A stretch of 64,000 bases of DNA, from positions 723,876 to 787,875 of the forward strand of contig JACTAT010000160.1 of the NCBI GenBank assembly GCA_014526335.1, written 5' to 3'. The position numbers and the translations under genes were made by a program. Of the stretch, positions 33,821 through 45,026 are shown one piece after another (within the stretch, counting starts at the first letter, position 1; each line of letters begins with the position of its first letter). The stretch comes from Chrysaora quinquecirrha. Taxonomy: Eukaryota; Cnidaria; Scyphozoa; Semaeostomeae; Pelagiidae. Below the pieces are notes generated by a model, which was not told the origin of the DNA, did not search any database, and saw only the letters and a program-made list of their open reading frames with translations.

Positions 33821-34545
33821 CCTCCATCAGTTGTCATATCACAGTATACTTTTCTTGGCTGATCAATGTCTACCCAATATTCTCCATCGTCTGCTTGAGG
33901 GTTCGCCATTTTAATATGTAGGCAAGATTTTCCGGAACTGCAGAAACTTGCTCCGATGGAAGCCTTTGAATACAAACACAAAAAGCTAAAAAGTATCATA
34001 TCTTTTCGAAGTGACGGAAGGTGCGTTAACTGGTTTTCGAGCTTTGGCGTTGTGTGATTTGATTAAAAGGTATATAGGTGTATTCAAAGAGGCTGGTAAA
34101 GGGGGGTCAGGATCACGAATCACGGAGATAGAAAAGTTTGCCATTCACGTTTCACATACAAAATATACGGTGTTTCACGTATATTTTATTTCACGTATAA
34201 AAATATACGGTGTTTCACGTTTCCCATTAAGAAAATATGGTCAAGCCTTTTGGTTTTGATGTGGACAGATTCCAAAACCCCTAAGGTCCCTAAGTGAAAC
34301 AAGGGCTGCACCCTGCTATGTGCTATATGCATCCAACCAGGGGTAAAGTGTAAAGTTGACTAAGTAGCCCTAGGCTAGTATACATAAAACCAACTTAACT
34401 TAACTTTTTACAGTTTAAAAGCGAAGAAAAAGGGAGATCTGGGCTTCTTACCCGGTTTAATTGATGTAAAGCATCTTTCAAGTGTCGAACTTCACTACTT
34501 AATTCTTCAGCAACTTCATGTAAGGCTTTGTACGTTTCATTTTAA

Positions 34546-35408
34546 CCCTATTAAGTATGGGGGCGTTTTTCGCCCCCCCTCCTACTTTTGCTCGTGTATC
34601 ATCTGCAAGAACTCCTTAGTAGCTTTGGTAAGGGTCTGACTTTTCGTAGAATTTATCAAGGAACCTTGTAGTATGGGTTATGGTGTTGCGGACTTAGTCA
34701 CGTGACCAGCAAATGTCTATATTTGGAAGCAGGTAATGCAAATTACCCTTCAATCGGCTATATCTCTGTCAATAATTATCACATATAAAAGAAATATATA
34801 TGGTTGGACTTCTCTTGGCGAGAGCTATCATTTGATATATCATTTGAATGTTTTTGATATTGTTGGCAAATTTTGTCACTTGTCACGTGATCAATTTAAT
34901 TAATGTTGTTAATTAGCCTAATTAGCAATTTTTTTAAATTTTTGGATTGAGTCATGCATAACGCAGTGTAAACTATGCTTTTGAAGATTTTTACTGAAAA
35001 TAAAGCTTGTTATATACGTTTTCCAAAATGCTGAAAAATTTTTCCTCATCATAAACGCTTATAAAAGTTGACAAGAAACAGCAATTAGCTGATAATTAGC
35101 TTAAATGATAGAAAAAGTTTACTTTCTATAGAGATTTTAACATTTACAGTGCCTTTTACCTATTTTAGTCCGATTTAGCTTGATTTTCGGCAACGTAGAT
35201 GAAATAGTCATAATTTCACACTCTAAACGGTCGCTAGGCAACGTGTCACGTGACTAATTAGCAAACAATAGTGTTAATTAGTTGCAATTGGGTACTTGCA
35301 CATGTCTACTAAGTTTCATCTCAATCAGACAAATAGCAGCTGAGATAACTAGGGGGCGAAAACGCCCCCCATACTTAAAGAGGCAAAAATAGCCCATACC
35401 AAATAGGG
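34546..35408. mobile_element. piggyBac-type MITE inserted in an exon
   Basis: TTAA (34542-34545 and 35409-35412) flanks CCCTATTAAGTATGGGGGCG and its inverse, ending AATAGGG. The 863 bp element has no transposase-like frame. It interrupts the coiled-coil exon of the fibrinogen-like locus. Confidence 0.9.
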
Positions 35409-35446
35409 TTAAAAGGCTATAAACTGGCCAGTGGTTCGCATCTTTG

Positions 35447-36287
35447 GCTCAACGTATGAAACAAAACAAGCGAAGTCAACACACTATTTTTTATGAGTGA
35501 TTTCGTCGAAAACCTGAGAATTTATAAACTGTTACAATTAGTTGCTCAAGCGTTGCTTCCTTCTTTCGTTTCCTTGTTATTATCTTCCCTCTATAACTTA
35601 TATAGAATAGGATAATAATAATATCTCTGAATTTCAATACATTCAAAAACAATATGTTTTAATAGATATGTTTTGCATGAAAATGCAACGTGGTTTTACA
35701 TAACCGAGGTTTTCACAGCATAATAAGGTTTTATCAAGCAGGAAGCTCTACAAGGAAGCTGAGCTATCAATCAAACATATTCCTTTATATCTGGAACAAG
35801 TTTCTTTTGAAAGGAATTTTCTCTGTCATGTTTCTGTCAGCTACCCCACCTCCGAAATTCTTAACCAAAATGTTTGATGTACTGAGATAAGGTCATTGTC
35901 ATGTTTCAATGGCCTATTCTAGTGACTTTTTGTGCTAACGGGCCCTATAGTACTTACAGGCTTAGGGAATCCACAGTTCTAACAAACAGAGTGTTTAATT
36001 TAAATTTCGCACCAAGAAAGTGACAGTAAAATAAGTTAAACATGCTGACCTGGCACAAGTATTAATGCAACCTTTACAAGCAGGGGTAGGGGTCTTAATA
36101 AGAGCGTTGCAATAGAAATTTTTAAAAATAAATTACGCGGGGGAAAGACATTAGTTACCTAAGAATACAATAATGTAACTTTTCAGTTTTATGAGGTAAG
36201 GTGAAATAATAGATATCCAAATTTGATGCATCTGAACAATTCTAATGCGATGAATTTACCGATATTATCAGAATTCGCTTTAAATTG
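35447..36287. other. Intergenic or 5' region, no gene seen
   Basis: This lies between the fibrinogen-like locus and the end of PDCD2. A missing first exon with a signal peptide should be here if that gene was once complete; none was recognised. Confidence 0.4.
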
Positions 36288-39200
36288 CTATTTCAAAGTA
36301 TCTTCACTAAAATCTTGTTTCCATAAGAACTCTGGTGCATATTCTTGATCTGCATGACAGTTTTTTGCACAGGTGTACACAACAAGCGTTCCCCAGTCTA
36401 TGCTTTTGTGCAAACTGTCAACATTTAGGTGGTTGAGAAGCTGTGGAAGGATCTGAAAAACAAACGAAGTAGCTATCAGCCATCAGGCATATACAAATCT
36501 AAAGCTGGCCGCAAACCGTGCCAACATGTTGGCCAACATCGCCGCCAACAACTGTTGGCCAACATGTTGGCAAGTTTTCCTATAGATGTTGGCCTAATAA
36601 ACAACATGTTGTCGACGAAAAAATGCTGGCCAACATTTTTTAACATGTTTAAAAATGTTGTCCAACATTTTCTTCGATTTTATCAAAATTTGTGTGTTGG
36701 TACGGTTTGCTATGTCTCGCCAACTTGTTGGCACAACATGATAAATTTCGGTTGTTATTTCGGAGTTCTTGAATGAGAAATAGATTTAATCTGGCGTTTT
36801 TAGTTGGACCACGATTTTTTTCTTTTTCGTTGTCAACCAAAAAGAGCGAGCAGTAAACAAACAGCTGCTTCCGTTTGGCCATGTTTGCAAAAGATCATTT
36901 GTATATGACATCAGCATCCCAAACATCTCAGATGTTGTGATATGGCAAACCGTACCAACATGTTGGTCTATTTTCAGCCAACATGTTGGCCAACAATGTT
37001 GGCACGGTTTGCGGAGGCCTTAAGCGACTTAAGCCTTGTTTCCATATTGCTTTAAAACACCAGCGGCAGCCGCAAACAGGTACTTTTCACTTCTTTTTCT
37101 TCGTCTCGAGTTCTGATATAAGGGCTATTCAAGCTGGCAATGCAGTAATAATCTTGTGTTTTAAGCAAGGAGCCATTTTACTTGCGCCCCAAAATTTCTG
37201 AAAACCCGAAATATGGAATGATAACACAAACGATATGAAGAAATTTTGCCTGCGGCAACCTTAGGCAACGCAGGCACCTGTACAAGCGGCTGCCGCCGGC
37301 AATTACGGCTAAATGAAAACCAGGCTTTATTGCATTGGCAGCCTGTGGCACTGCCTGTGACGTCACATGCGGCAGTCTCAGGCAATATTATATCTAACAG
37401 AAACAAGTGTCTGCGCAGCATGCGGCAAGATGACTGCGGTGCCGTAAAAGTTGAATTTAGTTCAACTTTGCAAAATAACTTTGCATACAATGTCGCTTAG
37501 CTACCCGCGTTTTTGAAAGTTGGATTGTCTTAAATTTTTCCGCCACGTTCAAGGGCGCCTGCCAATCGAATCGCTCGAAAGCTTTTTCGAACGAAGTCAT
37601 TATTCAAACTGGAGCACTTTAGGGCATGGCGCCTGATTTCAATTTAAAATCCGCTCCGTTTCGCGAGGGAAAAATCAGCCTAGTTGAGAACCGGCTTCAT
37701 TATTGAGATGGGTTGGGGGGGGGGGGGCGTATATTATTTCTAACTGTTAGTTCTAGCATTGAGTTGAAATTTTCAAAAGCAGAAAGCCTATTGTCTCTTT
37801 CTTCAATGTTTTCAGAAAGAGAGAGGATGCAGGGGCGGATCCAGGATTTTTTCTGACCGGTGCTTAAGATAAGGTATAAGGGTGTGGCCTCCTGAAGAAT
37901 TGACCACGCCCTTAATTTGAAGGCCCCACCATTATTTTGCCTTATTAGCTATTACATACAGAGTGGTTATACAGCACCCCAAAGCCACTAACTCCTAAGA
38001 CGTAAATGTTCTCGAAAATAATTAACAATTTTATAATCATAATTTGTAGTAATTCGCCGGTTTACAATCAAAAGGGATCATTATTTATATTTTTTCAGGG
38101 TCACCATGTAAAACATGGATAAGTTCATCCTACTAGGGTGACTAGAATGCTGTTACTTACCTTAGGTTTCAAGCCTAAGGCCTAAGGCGTTTCCTTCACA
38201 GGTACCGATAGGAAGTTATAGGTCCCCAAACCAACCAGTGGGCAGAATTCTTGTTTATATTAAAGCATTCCCTTTTCTTCTCCTGCTCTGCAAGGGCTAA
38301 AGACTGTATGTTGCCCAAGTTCAATTCACAATTATTATTTGAAAATACTTCCTCACAGCGAGCCTCTCTGATCAAATTATAAACGAAAACATCGAGAAAG
38401 CGCCTCCCCTCTCTGTTGCCTCCGCGTGACCTAAATGTAGTGCCCCTGTTTCTCTCTTCGTTGATTGGCTATTTCTTCCTGACTGGTGCTCTGATGACGT
38501 TGAGCACCGGTGAAGTTGCTTCTGATTGGCTGATCTCTGTCTGAGCACCGGTGAGCAGAATATTTTGAAGACCTGACCGGTGCTCGGAATATTGAGAATA
38601 AGACAATTTCATTGGAAGATGACATTTACAAATCGCCATATGATTGGGCAGCCCAGAAATTCTGTGGAAAATCTCATTCCGTTAAATACTGACCATTAAC
38701 ATAATTTACGGAATTTCAGAAATTCTACTTGTTGTCGTGAGAAGAGATTGATCTTAATTGGGTTTAGAAATCGAACAATGCCAGTCTCGTTTCATGTTGT
38801 TTCATTAGCCATAACAAAAATAATAAAGGTATTGGTATGAATATTATTATCTACAGAATTGAAATAAAAATAAAGAAATAAACGAAACAATGGTGCGCAA
38901 AATAGCCAGAAAATCTGACCGGTGCTCAAGCACCCTTCGCACCCCCCTGGATCCGCCCCTGGGATGTGTGAAATTTCGTTATTAAGACAAATTTTACGTC
39001 CTGGCTGATTATGGGTTATGATTTCAAGTTATGGCCTTTATATCACCCCTCGTCAGATTCTCCCCAACACCTCGCTCTTCACAAACCTAACAAAGCTATC
39101 CAAGAATTGTTTTCTACAACTGGCAGAGAGTCCCAGGACAAGCAAAACCTACATGACATCCATTTTAATGCAAATGACGGCACAACACTGTCTTGAAATT

Positions 39201-42200
39201 AAAACAAAAGGACTTGGGGTGATTTTCTGTGAAATCAATGGAACTCACGGCAAGAGTGTAGAAGATTCCCAAGGAGTAAATTTCACCTTGGTTAAATCTA
39301 GTTCCACAAAAAATTAAAGAAAGTTTCGAGGCATTTCGATAAGATTTCTACAACTCCTAGCAATTTTTAATTTGTTCCACCAAATATAAAAAAAATGCAT
39401 TTCATCGATAAAGGACTTATTCATTTCGGTAGGTAGTTTGAGAAGAAATTATCAAAGAAGGTGAAAGAAATAATCTCACCTGAAATTCAAAAACCCTTTT
39501 AGATCCACAAGAGCAGTTTGGTATTTCAGAATCTTTCGGAATATGCTCACGGGAAACCCACAGTGGTTGTCCATTGTAAGAGTATCTTAATACCTGGAAA
39601 GAATGAAATGTTCCAGCAGCTAGCAATAGTACATAATATTAACGAAATCAATACAATTTCATTGTTGAATTATTCATGCCACTTTTTGTGCCAGTTTGAC
39701 CATTTTTGACAATATTTCTAAACTGAACTCAGATTCGAAATCAGCATTTCTGAATTGTGTTATGTATCTATCAAAATGGTACAATTTGGAAGAGTTCCAT
39801 TCTAATCCAATTTGTGCCATGTTTTGTGCAAGTTTGACCATTTTTGTCACAATATTTCTCCAAACGTAAGTCGGATTGAAATTGAAATTGTTTGTGTTGG
39901 TAACATTTAGCGTTTATGCTTATAGGCCTGTTAAATGGGGATAAATAGGGTATATGTTGGTTGATGTTCTACTTGCATTGTCAAAGCATTAAAGTTATTA
40001 TCTTTTAGGCAGTATTAGTCCAAAACCTTCAAGAATTACATCCACCAAAAGACTTCAAATTTTCACTTATTTTGCAAGATCAAATTTGTCAACTCCAGAA
40101 TCACAAGCGACGGAGTTTTGTTTGAGTTGATGCAACTTAGTGCTTGTGTTTGCATTGCCATAACGTTGGGATACACAGGGTCTATGTTTGGTCATGTTCT
40201 ACTCGCATTGTAAGAGCATTAATTTTCTCATCTTCAGGAAATATCTAATTTTATTTTGTGTTGATGCCATTTGACGTTGGTACCTTTATTGTGTTAAAAT
40301 AGGGATAAATAGGGTCGATCTTTGGTCATGTTCTAATCGCACCGTAAGGGCAGAAAGATTATCATCTGTCAGGTAGTATCAGTTCACAACTTTTCATAAC
40401 CTCCTCTGATTTCGATTCTTCACAGATTTCGCAAGATTATATTTGTAGGTGCTGTGGCGTTGTGGTGTAATCCAGCTGACTCGTGGTGTCAGGAGCTCAG
40501 TGTGGCCAGGGTAGGGTTAGAGCCCAGCCATGGTAGTGTCACAGCCAGGATCGAGGTCTCGATTAGTTAACCTACTACTGAGATCCTAGTGACTGGCGCT
40601 AAAACACAATTTCACCTTTGTCAATTCCAGAATCGCAAGTGACTAAATTTTGCTTGCGTTGATGCCATCCGTTTTGCAATTGCATCATCATTAAATGGGG
40701 TTAACTGGCGTCTTCTATGGTCATGTCATCTTTTACTCGCATTGTATGAGCAAGAACATCATCATCTTTCAAACAGTATCAGTCCAAAACTGTCCACAAC
40801 GATTTCTAAAGGAATTCTGATTCTTTACTGGTTTTGCCAGAGTCAGGAAAAAGTTACGGTCACACGGTCATTGACCGGAGGAAAGTCCATTAGAACAATA
40901 GAAAATGTTTTGCCACACCCAAAACACGCCTATTTGTCATTGTTAAGTGAGGAACCTTTCAAGCTAGGGGTATTTTTGTCTGGAGGAAGGGTGAACACTT
41001 TTCTGGACTCTGGGTTTTGCCAGGTCTTATTTGTCAATTCCCGAGTAGTCGAGTGTTGTTTATATTGATGCGATTTTGCACTTGTATGTAGCAAAGCAGA
41101 TATAAAATTCTGGTGCTTCTGTTGTGCTGAAATAGTTAGCTGTACAGGTACAAAATGGACATATATAGGGTCGATCATGGGTTAGGTTCTACTCGCATTG
41201 TAGGAGCATTAATTTTCTCATCTTCAGGCAATATCAGTCGAAAACGTTCCACAATTTCTTGCAAAAGATTCCAACGCTTCACTGTTTTTGCACTTCAAGG
41301 ATCACAAGTTATGGATTCCTTTTTGTGCTGAACCGTATTACGTTTGTTCTTGTATCATCATCAAATCTGAACAAATGAGTCAATCTTGCGTCATGTTCAA
41401 CTCGCATTTATATTGCCTAAAGATTAACATCTTTCAGGCGGTATCGGTCCTTCTTATATGCAGATATTCTTACACCTAGCTCTTGCTATACTTAGCCTCT
41501 CTTCTACATAACTCCCCATTAACATGAAGCGTTTCTTATACATAGCTCTTTTTATAATATTATTCAATATGTTTATCAATATCGTTGTTAAATAGTGCTC
41601 AACATGAGGAGCTTTTAGCTCTTCTTATATGTAGCTCTTCTTATATGTAGCTCTTTTTATATGCAGCTCTTTTTATACTTAGCTCTTCTTATATGTAGCT
41701 CTTTTTATATGCAGCTCTTTTTATATGCAGCTCTTTTTATACTTGGCTCTTCTTGTAAGTAACCCTTCTTATAAGTGGCTTTTCTCATGAGTAGCTCTTC
41801 TTACATGTAGCTCTTCTCGTGTAGCTCTTCTTTTACGTAGCTCTTCTTATAAATAGTTCTTCTTATAGGTAGCTCTTCTTATATGTAGCTCTTCTAATAC
41901 GTAGTTCTTCTTATGTAGCTCTTCTTTCACGTAGCTCTTCTTATAAATAGCTCTTCTTACAAGTAGCTCTTCTTATACGTGGATCTTTTTATACTTAGTT
42001 CTTCTTGTAAGTAGCCCTTCTTATAAGAAGCTTTTCTCATGATTTGCTCTTCTTATACGTAGCTCTTCTTATGTAGCTCTTCTTATACGTAGCTCTTCTT
42101 ATGTAGCTCTTCTTTTACGTAGCTCTTCTTATGTAGCTCTTCTTTTACGTAGCTCTTCTTATACGTAGCTCTTCTTATACATAGACCTACTACGGTGTAG

Positions 42201-44496
42201 TTTTAATTTGCTGATCGAAAGCATGCAACTTTGTACAACAAAAGAATTTTGTTAATGTGACATCCCAAGTGTTTCCACGTGTAGAGTTTAGCTTGTCAGT
42301 AGGATTGCAATAACTTCCCAACTGCAGCAAAAGTAAAGACCATTACTTTCTTGAAGCTTCTTCATCTTGCAAAGGTTGCAAAAACTGGACAACAGATTTT
42401 AACCCCAATGAACTGTAGATTTCAATTTTTACAGCTATGATGAAAAGGCTAAAGAAGCATCCCTATGGGAAATAGCAGATAGAACTTCATGGCATGCCTT
42501 GACATGACAAGGAGTGCAATTCGTTACTTCCCTGCAAGCTCATTTCTACAGAATGAATCAGATTCTTTGCTTAAGTCAGTCAGCAGCAGAAAGGTTACCA
42601 ACAAAGAGCCTATTGCAATATGCCAGATACGGTGTCACATAATTTCAAGGCAAATCTATTTTGTGCATAAGAGAATTACAGGACTCCCAAGAGCTTGATC
42701 GCTGTCAATGGCTGCACTTCTTGGTACTCTATAAGCTTGTTTATTTCCACTAAAAGCAACCTATGTTGCAAATATCTCAGTCATAATGGAAAAAATATGA
42801 GATTCTAAAAACATTACCTGGTCAGGTTCCTTGGCTATGGTTTTTTTGAATTTTTGAAACTGTTTATCTTCTGTCTCTTTAAGCTCATTGAATATTGCAT
42901 TTTGATTATCATGAAGGTCACCTTCGTCAGTAAGTAATCTTGTTAGCTGATTCTGTTTTGCATCATCAGCTTCTGCCTCTACCGTTTCTTTACTAGTGGA
43001 CTTTGAATGCAAGGGCTCAGGCTCCGTGACCAACTCAAACTCCGGAAAATTCCAGGACGATTTTGTTTGAAATTTTCTTTCTGAAAAGAAAACTGCAGCT
43101 CTACAAGTCTGATTCACAACAAAATTCACAATGCACTTCATTGCTATTTTAGTTTGACGGTATCTTAGTTGTGATGGCAACCTTGTAAATCATTAAATTC
43201 ATTCACCTAATTTCACTCATTCAGCAATCAATTTTGTAATATCAATGCCAGACTGACCTGTGGCTGGTTACTGTGGGTGGTCACTGCCAAAGGGTTTTCA
43301 GTTGTTCTTTAATGTCCCAATAACTTTGAGACAGGCCAACCATTGTTCGTAATCATCTGAGCCACATAGCACAAGCAAACAAGCAAGCATTAGCATATTA
43401 GAATATCAATAGTAGGTTTACTAATTGAGACCTCGACCCTGGCTGTGATGCTACCGTGGCTGGGCTCAAACCCTGACCACACTGAGCTTCTGACACCACA
43501 AGTCAGCTGGATTACACCACGTTGCCACAGCACTTTCATATGTGAACCTGCTGCTGACTACTGCTGATGTGAACCTGCAGTTAGTTTTTACAGGGTAATA
43601 GACATGATAATCACCATCTATCATTGAAAGCCTTTGATATGTATCAGGGCAACATCCGTCTCCCCATCATCGGGTGACGAGAAATGTTGTTATTCTCTAA
43701 TATATTGCCTTGGACGAGTTAAAAGGCGTGGAAAGATAACCAGAGCCATGAGGAGGCTTGGTGTTTGGTGTTTTTGGCACTCAACTTTTAGAATTTGTGG
43801 CACCAACAAGGTTTTTACACATTGTAATTTGCCTTCCTAGTCTTGATTATGAACCACAGACTTTAAGCATCAATTACACAAGTGCTAACAACCACACTAG
43901 GCTGCCCTCAAATGAAAGACAAAATATTAAGGGTAACTTAAGGGATATCCACCTTCTGGACTTTTCTTCAAAATTGCACACTCGGATTTGTGGCTCTCTT
44001 TCCAGCCATATGTCTGGTGAGTTTTGCTGCAGTATGAGATGGTTTTGCAGGCAGAACACTTCATATTTGATGGGTGTCCACATATTTCACAAAAATTACC
44101 CCACTTGTCATGTAGCAAGTTCACTGCTTTTTGGATGTCAGTTACTCTCATGTTTTCTGGTGCAGGATCATCATCAAAGAACTGGTTTTTTCTTGGAAGT
44201 TGACTTCTGAATACTTTAAATGGTGTGTTGTCATTCTTTTTGAAACAATCTGAATTACTGCAACAAAACACATATAAAGTTCTATGAAAACACTCTTCTT
44301 GTTCATCCCTTGGTGCATAAATCTGAACAAGGAGCTTCAACAAATTTCCACATGCAGAACATTCCAGATCAGACAACATCGGTACGCCTGTCTGGCTTAG
44401 CCATGCTGGTTTCCCACCAACTTTACTCGGAAAGAAAATGCTGGCAAGTTTGTGGCTTTCAACTTCTTCTACAAAGCCAAGATCCACTTCTGCCAT
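36288..44496 (-). CDS. PDCD2: Programmed cell death protein 2
   Basis: PDCD2 is a conserved zinc-finger protein; its family (with fly Zfrp8/trus) chaperones ribosomal protein uS5 during 40S assembly. Four minus-strand exons are seen: 44496-43953, 43080-42818, 39593-39480 and 36452-36288. They total 1086 nt and encode 361 aa, close to the vertebrate length of about 344. The N-terminal TYPP-type region carries GGKPAWLS and CSACGNLLKLL. A MYND finger at about residues 135-172 has CEICG, CSAC, YCSKTHQ and HKSEC. An acidic linker follows. The C-terminal PDCD2_C domain has CSCGSKRVFEFQILPQ, LNHLNVDSL and DWGTLVVYTC. It is divergent from the EAF gene. The large introns hold a hAT-type element, a minisatellite and a degenerate tandem array. 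Confidence 0.96.
36509..37014. mobile_element. TIR element with CCAACATGTTGG subrepeats
   Basis: CCGCAAACCGTGCCAACATG on the left is inverted near the right end as CAATGTTGGCACGGTTTGCGG-type sequence. CCAACATGTTGGC recurs many times inside. A nested inner pair (GGTACGGTTTGC and GCAAACCGTACC) suggests two generations of the same end. It begins 57 bp from the last PDCD2 exon. Confidence 0.85.
37030..37340. mobile_element. Possible short TIR element, GGCAGCCGC-rich
   Basis: AAGCCTTGTTTCCATATTGC on the left and AAATGAAAACCAGGCTTTA on the right are imperfectly inverted. The interior has mirrored GGCAGCCGC and GCGGCTGCC. The boundaries are approximate. Confidence 0.5.
37830..38961. mobile_element. 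hAT-like element (CAGGGGCGGATCCAGG ends)
   Basis: The termini CAGGGGCGGATCCAGG and CCTGGATCCGCCCCTG are perfectly inverted. Both are followed inward by CCGGTGCT-containing blocks. The flanks share only GGATG directly at each junction, so the target duplication is either 5 bp or a decayed 8 bp. It is 1132 bp, with GAGCACCGGT repeated in the middle and no transposase frame. Confidence 0.85.
39700..41440 (+). repeat. Degenerate tandem array in the PDCD2 intron
   Basis: The phrase GGTCATGTTCTACTCGCATT and variants recur at about 39957, 40184, 40322, 40715, 41178 and 41385. Each is followed by a CATTA/AGATTATCATC stretch and CAGTATCAGTCCAAAAC. Spacing is irregular, about 140-460 bp. A SINE at 40446-40618 interrupts one interval. 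Confidence 0.7.
40446..40618 (+). mobile_element. tRNA-like SINE (GGTGCTGTG family)
   Basis: This is the best-preserved plus-strand copy, from GGTGCTGTGGCGTTGTGGTG to ACTGGCGCTAAAACACAATT. AGGGTTAGAGCCC is the B-box-like segment. Confidence 0.78.
41620..42185 (+). repeat. Minisatellite, TAGCTCTTCTTATAYG unit
   Basis: More than 30 imperfect units of about 12-18 bp are built on AGCTCTTCTTATACGT. Looser units extend left to about 41470. Lengths alternate between a long form (AGCTCTTCTTATACGT) and a short form lacking TATACG. It lies in the PDCD2 intron. Confidence 0.95.
43415..43545 (-). mobile_element. tRNA-like SINE (GGTGCTGTG family), inverted
   Basis: On the minus strand it reads GTGCTGTGGCAACGTGGTGT, then GGTTTGAGCCCAGCC (B-box-like), then TCGAGGTCTCAATTAG. 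It lies in the first PDCD2 intron, or just upstream of exon 2. Confidence 0.75.
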
Positions 44497-45026
44497 ATTG
44501 TAAAATTGCTCCTTTAAAAACTGTCAGATTCAACGATTTCTTAAGTGATTATGTAGTTAAAATTGACTGTAGAATTGAATGAAAGATTTAGGCCATATCA
44601 CTATCAGCATGATCAGATCAGATGATGGAAGTCTCTAAGTCTCCTCATGCAACTTCTTTCCAAGAGCGGAAGTATTTTTATCCATGTAAAGATGGCTTCA
44701 CTTTTAAGTTTGAGTAAAACAAAACAAATAATCTATAGTCTCTGGTCTTCAAAGCACAGAAATGTGAAGATGAAATGGACGATGATAGGACTTGACTGAC
44801 TTAGGCCATTTGTAGCCTACCTTCTTCGCCAGTGAACACGTGTTTCATGGTTTGACAAGTTGCGAAGGACAAAAACATCGTGACCGAGAAACGAAAACTT
44901 ACGAGGAAACGAGAAACGAAGAATTTCGGAGCTATTAAGCATGCGCAGTGGTGTCTTGCTTTATCAGCCGTGAACAAAAACAACGAAACGAAAAACGATA
45001 TTATATTAACGAGATGAAAGACAGAC
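44497..45026. promoter_or_regulatory. Shared upstream region of PDCD2 and EAF
   Basis: Only 530 bp separate the two start codons, which face away from each other, so a bidirectional promoter is likely. No TATA box stands out. GAAACG/CGAAAC words repeat at 44880-45000 on the EAF side. Confidence 0.6.

Larger units (their letters stand above)
32126..35446 (-). pseudogene. Fibrinogen-like secreted protein (coral skeletal-matrix type), disrupted
   Basis: Three minus-strand exons join in phase. A coiled-coil exon ends at 34452 (LHEVAEELSSEVRHLK). Exon 33963-33822 carries YWVDIDQPRKVYCDMTTDGG. Last exon 32654-32126 runs from GGWMLVSN through GRIDPFPTACGSY to GRWECDDYQG and GDTWKIFVR. The CDMTTDGGGW start and cysteine-bearing end match fibrinogen-related proteins; the layout recalls coral skeletal organic matrix proteins. 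Two lesions are visible. The last exon needs a frame change near 32265, between KWSHKIFLK and RLYNHLAF. The coiled-coil exon is split by a TTAA element (34546-35408); across it the frame rejoins as VYSLLNETYK. No signal-peptide exon was found before PDCD2 begins. The frameshift could be an assembly error; the insertion is harder to dismiss. Confidence 0.78.

Noticed and set aside
39011..39317. 61- and 99-codon frames between PDCD2 exons
   Set aside because: Overlapping frames in intron sequence with no recognisable motif and no neighbouring splice partner.
41620..42185. CRISPR-like array
   Set aside because: The units are contiguous, short and imperfect without unique spacers, in a eukaryotic intron; it is a minisatellite.
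43634..44210. Plus-strand frames up to 150 codons
   Set aside because: They are the antisense of PDCD2 exon 1, which has a clear MYND finger and correct phase on the minus strand.
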